DNA of 64,000 nt from Labyrinthula sp. Ha (lineage: Eukaryota; Sar; Bigyra; Labyrinthulida; Labyrinthulaceae), in contig JAALGZ010000009.1 of the NCBI GenBank assembly GCA_015227615.1, positions 310,001-374,000 on the forward strand, given 5' to 3'. The notes under the pieces are model-generated. The model was not told where the DNA came from. It did no database searches and worked only from the letters and a program-made list of their open reading frames with translations. Below, one piece after another: positions 58,031-64,000 of this stretch (the first letter of the stretch is position 1; each line of letters opens with the position of its first letter). A program made the position numbers and the translations under genes.

Positions 58031-60399
58031 TGTGTAGAGGGAGATGGGCGTCAGCACTTGTATTAGTATTTTTTTAGGGAAATTGGTTATTTGAAGAATG
58101 GTTAGTTTATTTAATTATTTGGTAGATAAAGTGATGACGTGGAATGAGGGAAATGCAACATGAAATATAACAATTAACGGAAGGTAACGTTAACAGAAAT
58201 AGTGTACTAAGGATAAAATAGGAAGGCAGTAACAAGGAGGAGATAGAGACTACGGTAAATAATTAGCTGTAGATTAGGAGCCAGTAAGGAATAGATGGTT
58301 AACTATTAAGCAGACACTATTTAGCAAAAAACTATATAGAAAAAGAGTTAGTGTCGCCTTTTTCCTGAAGAATTTTGAACGAAATTTGAAGTAAGATAAC
58401 AATTCGAGTAGAAAAATTACAGCAACCTAAATTAATGAAAGAAATGCAGAAGAATACCTATTAAGCACTCTACATTAAATTCAATAAGTTAAAACGTGCT
58501 AGAAATACATAAAATGACTGAAAAAAGTAGTAACAATGTACCAAGAGTTAACATCGGGGCCCGTGAGCTTCGATTTATTGAAGAGACGCGTAGGTCCACG
58601 GGCCTGACATCAAATGAAGAGAAAGAAATTAATAGTGAAGAGAACCCGATAGAAAATGTAGACCAGGAAGACCAAGCACAAGACAATGGGAGTCAAACCC
58701 AAAATCCGGTAGAAAATACTCCACTTACGAGTCAAACCAATGACATTCCAAGAAGAAACAGCAGTGAAGATCCAGTTCATACTCGAAGAGGTGATGCAGA
58801 CGAGATGAGGTTAATCTCTCCGCGAGACTTCAACAGCCTAATGGATAGTTTAGTAAGCTTGAGAAGAGAAGTTGAAAGAAGCAGAAATACACCCAGTAGT
58901 ACAGAAGTAGGCGGTCAAAATCATGCGTCAACGGCAAGAGCACAGATACTTGCCGACAACATTCCTCTGACCTTTAGCTCCACATCTGATTCGAGTGAAA
59001 GCGAGGGAGACGATGCTGATCCAAGATTGCTAACTTCTCTCTCTCCAAGATCGCGAAGAATGATACGCAAAGCTAGGCTTCGAGAAGAACCATACAAGGA
59101 GAAACCAATTTTGAAAACACTTGATCTAGCAGAAGTCACCAAATTCACATCGGAGTTCGACATCTATGAGACAACAGTCATTCGTCAAAGATTTGCATTA
59201 CCGTCAGCGGATCTGTACCTAAATTTAAGCAATGAAGTTAAGGTAGAATTAGTTGAAGAAGGATATGATATGAAAGTTCAGCCCAAAATCTTGAGATAGC
59301 TAAGAAAAATCAAGAAGAATGAAAACAAGAGTAGATCGAAAATAGTTATCAGAGAAATCGACAACTTGACTTGGAAAAACACCGGCAGTCCAGCAGCATC
59401 AATGGGTGAGTGCATTAAGTCCACTGATAAGATTTTAAGAGGGATAAGCTTCTCAAATAAAAGTATGGAAAAAGAACTGTGCCTAGAAATAACTAAAAGA
59501 CTACCAATAGAATTTGGTAGTGCGAGAGCAAAGGAGCGTCAAACAGAGGAGGGTCGGAAAACATATAAATCACTAAAGAAAGGATTGAGGAAAGCTGCAC
59601 TTTCCATCTCAACGTGGGATATCCAAAGTCCAGCTTTGCAACATCAAAAATATAACAAAACAAGAGGGAATAACGCGGATTCATCTAATAACGATGCAGC
59701 TAGAAGGACAGGACAGTAACTTATTTCGAGGAATAGTAATGAAGTAAGAATCGTCTCACTGCAGTCGGGATACAAGAAACACATGGTACCCCGCTCATGG
59801 CCCATTGAGAAGCGCCATAAATATACTAGAGATAACAATCTCTGTGGCTACTGCTTCACAGAAGGCCATCACGCAGCACAATGTCCAATATTAAAGAGAA
59901 AAGAAAGTAACCAGAATAGAAGGGGAAGAGATCCAGATAGAATTGATAGAAAGGAACATCTCTCGGAAAGGCAAGTCAAGACTTCAGCGAATAAGATAAG
60001 AAGTTTGGAGTCATCAAATCAGCCTCAAGTAATTCAAATCTTTTCAGCTGGACTGCAAGCATCAAATAAGGAAGAGGAATATGAACAAAATGAACCAAAG
60101 GAAGGACCAGAACTAGAAATGTCAGCAAATAGTATAGATCAATTAGAACTTCCAGAAATGTATGTGTTGGAAGTTAATAGTGAACTTGAGTTCCATGAGG
60201 TGACAATCGACATTGATGTAGAATGTCTAAACGTAGAATGGGATGAAAATACGATACCAGAATACACGAGTCATAGCATGTATAGAGATGAAGTATCAGA
60301 TGAAATTATTGAAAAAGAGCATGAAGTCGTTCCCACTTCGAGCAAATCACATATCAATACCCCAGAGATGCAAAGCAATATGGAAAGCAGAATAAAAAA

Positions 60400-61930
60400 G
60401 AAGGTAAGTGAGCTGGTGAAGAATAACATCATCCAAGTTGATCAGGCAAATAGCCTCGAGGAAGTCATGATCAGAAACAAGGAGGCGTTTGCTTTCAAGG
60501 AAACAAAATGTGATTTCAACTTGCTAACGCCAATGCAGGTAAAGATAAAACCAAATTGTGAATCATTCACCGCAAAACCATATCCAACGAAGAAACGGGT
60601 CCTAGAAGAACTAAAGAAGAAAACAAAAGAACTACTAGACATGGGTATGGTGTATCCTGAACCTAATCCATTCTTTTCGAATCCAGTTATGATGCTTCCT
60701 AAACCGAAAAGGCCAACAGATTTCAGAATGGTCGTTGGCCTAAGGAAAGTAAATAAAAATTGTTTACCTACAGGGCTAGGACTACTAGACCTAGAAGCGC
60801 AGCTCGGTTGGTTGAAGGGTAATGAAGAGTGGTTTGGATCATTCGATGGACTTTCAGGGTTCGATTATTTGCGCCTGGATCCAACATCTAGTAAATACTT
60901 CGGCATGGTAACTCCAATTGGAACCTACTGCATGACAATGTCACCACAGGGATTCAGAAACACGCCTCAAGTGTACCAGGAGAGGCCAGTCAATGAAGTA
61001 TTGAAAGGTTCGGAGGTTGGAGGATTATTTGGTAATGGAGCGCTGCAGTGGTTAGATGATACACTATTGTATCATGAAACGTTAAAGGGGTATCTACAGC
61101 TTCTTGAACGGTTCCTAGAAAATTGTATTAAAGTAAAATTCAAACTCAATCTGGACAAATGTGATGTAGTAAAGAAGGAAGTTAAGTGGTGCGGCCGTGT
61201 CATAGAAAATGGTCATTGGAGATATGATGAAAACTACTTTGCAAAAATCACCAAGATGCCTGTACCTGAAAATCTGGGCCAGTTGTATGATGTAATTTAT
61301 GTATCCACGTGGTTAGCAGAAATGATTCCATGTCTTTCAGAAAGTAAGGGATATCTAAATTTAACAATGCGTGAAACAGAAAGTACCTTAGTTGAAAATA
61401 AAGGCCGGAAACTCCACAAGGATGCAAGAAAGAGGATGAATATTGTTGAATTCAAGACCGAAAAGGATCAAACAGAGTACACTAAATTCCTAAAAATAAT
61501 AGAGAATTGTAAGCAAAAACGAATGAAATTATTCGAAGCAGAAAGTCAAGTAGCTATTTTCACAAATGCTAGCAATTGTTATTGGTCCAGTGTTGTAGCA
61601 TTACATGCGGCTAACCGCTGGGAGCCCGTATTCTTTGTAAGCGGAGAATTCACTCAGTCTTCCAAATTTTGCTCCATGACGGATAAAGAAATTTATCCCA
61701 TAATAAGGACTCTCAAGAAATACAGATTTCTTTAAATAAATATAGCAAAGGAAACTAAAATATTCACAGATCCTCTGAACATAAAGTATTTAATGACGGG
61801 GAAAAGAGACGTTAAACAATCAACCTTCAGTAGAATACAGAGATGGATTTTAACAATCCAAGAATTTAATGCAACCTTTTATCACATCCCAGGCAGCAAG
61901 AATTTGTTAGCAGATCTTCTAACACGCTGG
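60400..61930 (+). mobile_element. Reverse transcriptase and RNase H part of the gypsy element
   Basis: The order LLDMGMVYPEPNPFFSNPV, FRMVVGLRKVN, the Phe-Asp-containing SFDGLSGFDYLRL, FGMVTPIGTY, PQGFRNTPQVYQ and the catalytic WLDDTLLY is the Ty3/gypsy reverse transcriptase signature (family YIDDILIY). The RNase H remnant is recognised by IFTNASNCYWSSVV, CSMTDKEIYPIIRTLKKYRFL and a later FYHIPGSKNLLADLLTR-like end near 61880-61930 (family HVPGKxNxxADxLSR). Confidence 0.8.
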
Positions 61931-62499
61931 AGATAATTGGGTGCTACTGCAACGTCCAGCCCGGTTAAAGTATTGAGAAAGGATACAAAGAATTGGACAC
62001 TAACCTGGAAGGGTGTTTAATTTTCAGTGGAGGAGAAAGAAATTAATCTAGAAAAAAGAATAATAGGTAACATAAATAAGGAAGAACATGAAGTAACTGT
62101 AATCAATGCCGTAGAAAATGCTCCTGAAAATTGGCGTTTTGATCCAGGTAACATACAATTCATCAAGGGCAGGGTAGGTAAAAACTTTCCCAAAAGAAGA
62201 ACGGAATGGGATGAGTTGTCAATAAGGGAACTCAAACAGATTTAGGAAAGAGATAAAATGTCTCATCATGAAAATACAAAAATAAACAATCAAGGTCTAG
62301 TTGTCAGCAGAGAAAAATAGATCCTAATTCATTTTCAATATCTAGAGAAATTTATAGTGCTAGCTCATAATATTTCGAAGCACGGTAGTAATGAAGAGGT
62401 AATGAGAACTTTTAAAAGAATTAGAGTTTCCTGGAGCAAGAAAGTCACTGATTCATCAGCTAGTAAGAATACTAAAGAAATTTTATCTTCACTGTGACA

Positions 62500-64000
62500 A
62501 GGATATAAAGTTAGAAAGAAGATTTTTCAAGGAAATACCACATGTGTCAAATGAAAATGAACTTCTATTACATTCTGATTTCTTGAAAATATATGATGGA
62601 TGTTTACTTGTTTTAGTTGAACATGTTTCAAGAAAGGTTATAATGGTCCATGATAAATCAGCCAGTGCTCATGTAGTAGTGAGAGCACTCGTTAAATGGA
62701 GAGCTGAAAACGGTATGCCATTGTCTTTTAAAGTATCAACGGACAATGGTTCGCATTTTTGTAACCAAATGATTAGGGATTTCAACAGAATCTACGGTGG
62801 ACAACATCACTTCTCCGTAGTTTATTCTCCTTGGAATAATGGCTCTGTAGAAGTAATGAACCGCTATATTTTGCGAAATTCGCGCCAGATGTGCAGTGAA
62901 TATAGTCTACCGTACGAGCAATGGCCGGGGCTGATTGATATAGTAGCAGATACAATATATAATACTCCAATTAGACAAGGATATACTCCCAATGAATTAA
63001 CTTCAATCTTCGGCAAAAAGAACAGGATGGCAGCCACAGAAGAAGGTAGTATAAAATTAATGTCCTTGGTAAAAGAAAATAAATTAATATTGGCAAAGCA
63101 TCCTGAGAGTTTTGTAAATAATTTTCGGGCTTTAGTAGATGTAGTAGAGGAAAAGAGAAGAAAAGCAATACCCCTGATAGAAAAAGATCGTAAAACGAAA
63201 AGGGATTATATAAATCGCAAATTTAAAATGTCACATGTTCAGTTTGCGTCTGGGGACTTTGTTCTAATGAGTAATGTAGGAACACCTCGGCATAAATCAA
63301 AGCTTCAGTTAAGGTGGAATGGACCATATATAGTTGAAGAAATACTGGGGACCACTACTTATAAAGCAAGAGATCTGGATGGTAAAGTTCATGTAGCTCA
63401 CCTTTAACGTCTTAGCTTATATGAAGCACAACCCACGGATTTTGAAGTAACGTCAGAAATCAAGAAATCTTTTTATTATAACCAGGGCATTTACGAAGTA
63501 TATCGATTACTAGATATCCGGAGATCTACTGAGGTATTGGAAATTTTGGTTTGCTGGAAAGGATTTCCAAAACAAGAAGCCAATTGGCAGAGTTTTGAAT
63601 TACTTCTTCAAGACATGCCAAAAACTTTAGAAAATTATCTGAATAAGCATAAATTTGACGGAAATGATTTCACAGCTGCTTGGAATATTTTAAGGCAAAA
63701 ATTAGATCTCCCTGTAGAAACTGAAGTAAATCTTTTAAGAGAAACAATCCAGAACTATAAAACACCTTGTATAACTGAACTATGGAAAATAATATCATAT
63801 CCCAAATACCTGAAGTTGTTAAATGATCATGTATATCCCGGTCTCAATAAATCAAAAGGATGGAATCAGTTTGAGAAAGAAGTGATGCAAAAATGTGTTT
63901 TTGTTTTTGGTCTAGGTAAATGGGAGCCAATAATAAAGAACGGCTACCTGCCTGGAAAAACCCGCTCGCAACTAGTAGAATTTGTAAATGTTACCATTGG
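62500..64000 (+). mobile_element. Integrase, chromodomain and SANT-like tail of the gypsy element
   Basis: The integrase core has STDNGSHFCN (second catalytic Asp region) and VVYSPWNNGSVEVMNR with its Glu. The integrase C-terminal domain includes LQLRWNGPYIVEEIL. The chromodomain YEVYRLLDIRR...LEILVCWKGFP...ANWQSFE has the expected Trp and aromatic positions; in chromoviruses it steers insertion to marked chromatin. Past it, a region with FEKEVMQKCVFVFGLGKW and LPGKTRSQL looks like a Myb/SANT fold, which is unusual at this place. The tail is cut by the window end. Confidence 0.7.

Larger units (their letters stand above)
58031..64000 (+). mobile_element. Ty3/gypsy LTR element with chromodomain (fossil, runs off the window)
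   Basis: A plus-strand chromovirus-like relic. The parts come in family order. A leader or 5' LTR candidate at about 58031-58400 has TATA-like ctatataga at 58332-58340. A charged gag-like region spans about 58514-59720. A CCHC knuckle (CGYCFTEGHHAAQC) lies near 59840. Reverse transcriptase spans about 60400-61250 (FRMVVGLRKVN, then WLDDTLLYH), RNase H about 61380-61930, integrase about 62500-63350 (STDNGSHFCN, VYSPWNNGSVE), and a chromodomain about 63480-63640 (VCWKGFPKQEANW). A SANT-like tail from about 63850 continues beyond the window. No protease was recognised with confidence. It is broken, with roughly six to eight breaks, but long stretches remain open, so it is much younger than the copia relic. 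The 3' LTR is outside the window. It inserted just upstream of the HECT gene. Confidence 0.88.

Noticed and set aside
1-64000. CRISPR array, operons, bacterial promoters or riboswitches
   Set aside because: The window is clearly eukaryotic nuclear DNA. No regularly spaced direct repeats with unique spacers were seen.

Overview
This is nuclear DNA of a unicellular eukaryote. The window is AT-rich and has six large host protein genes, very few introns, and long stretches with no recognisable gene. The three introns I can support are GT-AG and extremely short (28, 29 and 40 nt). A giant secreted cysteine-rich protein carries Pro-Thr/Ser linkers of the SPT/APT kind, and a HECT ligase carries Tudor-like modules. 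Together with the chromodomain Ty3/gypsy element, these features point most naturally to a stramenopile or another SAR protist. That placement is an inference from style, not from a marker gene. No bacterial or organellar signal was seen, and no rRNA or tRNA gene was found by eye.

Layout: 1-2.5 kb is gene-poor, with one doubtful micro-ORF. 2.5-11.4 kb (minus) is an uninterrupted 2957-codon gene for a secreted Cys/EGF-rich surface protein. 11.4-20.9 kb is a desert. 20.9-26.8 kb (plus) is a MyTH4-FERM myosin. 26.8-35.5 kb is a second desert. 35.5-42.4 kb is the only compact block: a DNAJC11-like J protein (plus), converging on a CAMK-group kinase (minus), which is divergent from mitochondrial initiation factor IF-2 (plus, two tiny introns). 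43.2-46.3 kb is a decayed APE-type LINE, followed by a decayed Ty1/copia fossil to about 48.7 kb. 50.2-57.7 kb (minus) is a giant HECT E3 ligase with a 40-nt intron near its 5' end. From about 58 kb to the window edge lies a much fresher, but broken, Ty3/gypsy element with a chromodomain.

Functional links: DNAJC11 (mitochondrial membrane/cristae organisation) and IF-2 (mitochondrial translation start) sit 2.7 kb apart around the kinase gene. The kinase and IF-2 share a 181-bp intergenic promoter with four CCAAT/ATTGG pentamers. The other genes look like independent single transcription units: a motor, a surface protein and a ubiquitin ligase. I did not find a clear new multi-gene system. The observations most worth checking are the ultra-short introns, the giant cysteine-rich protein, the long helical-repeat tail of the myosin, the uncharacterised helical C-terminal domain of the kinase, and the chromodomain plus SANT-like tail of the gypsy element.
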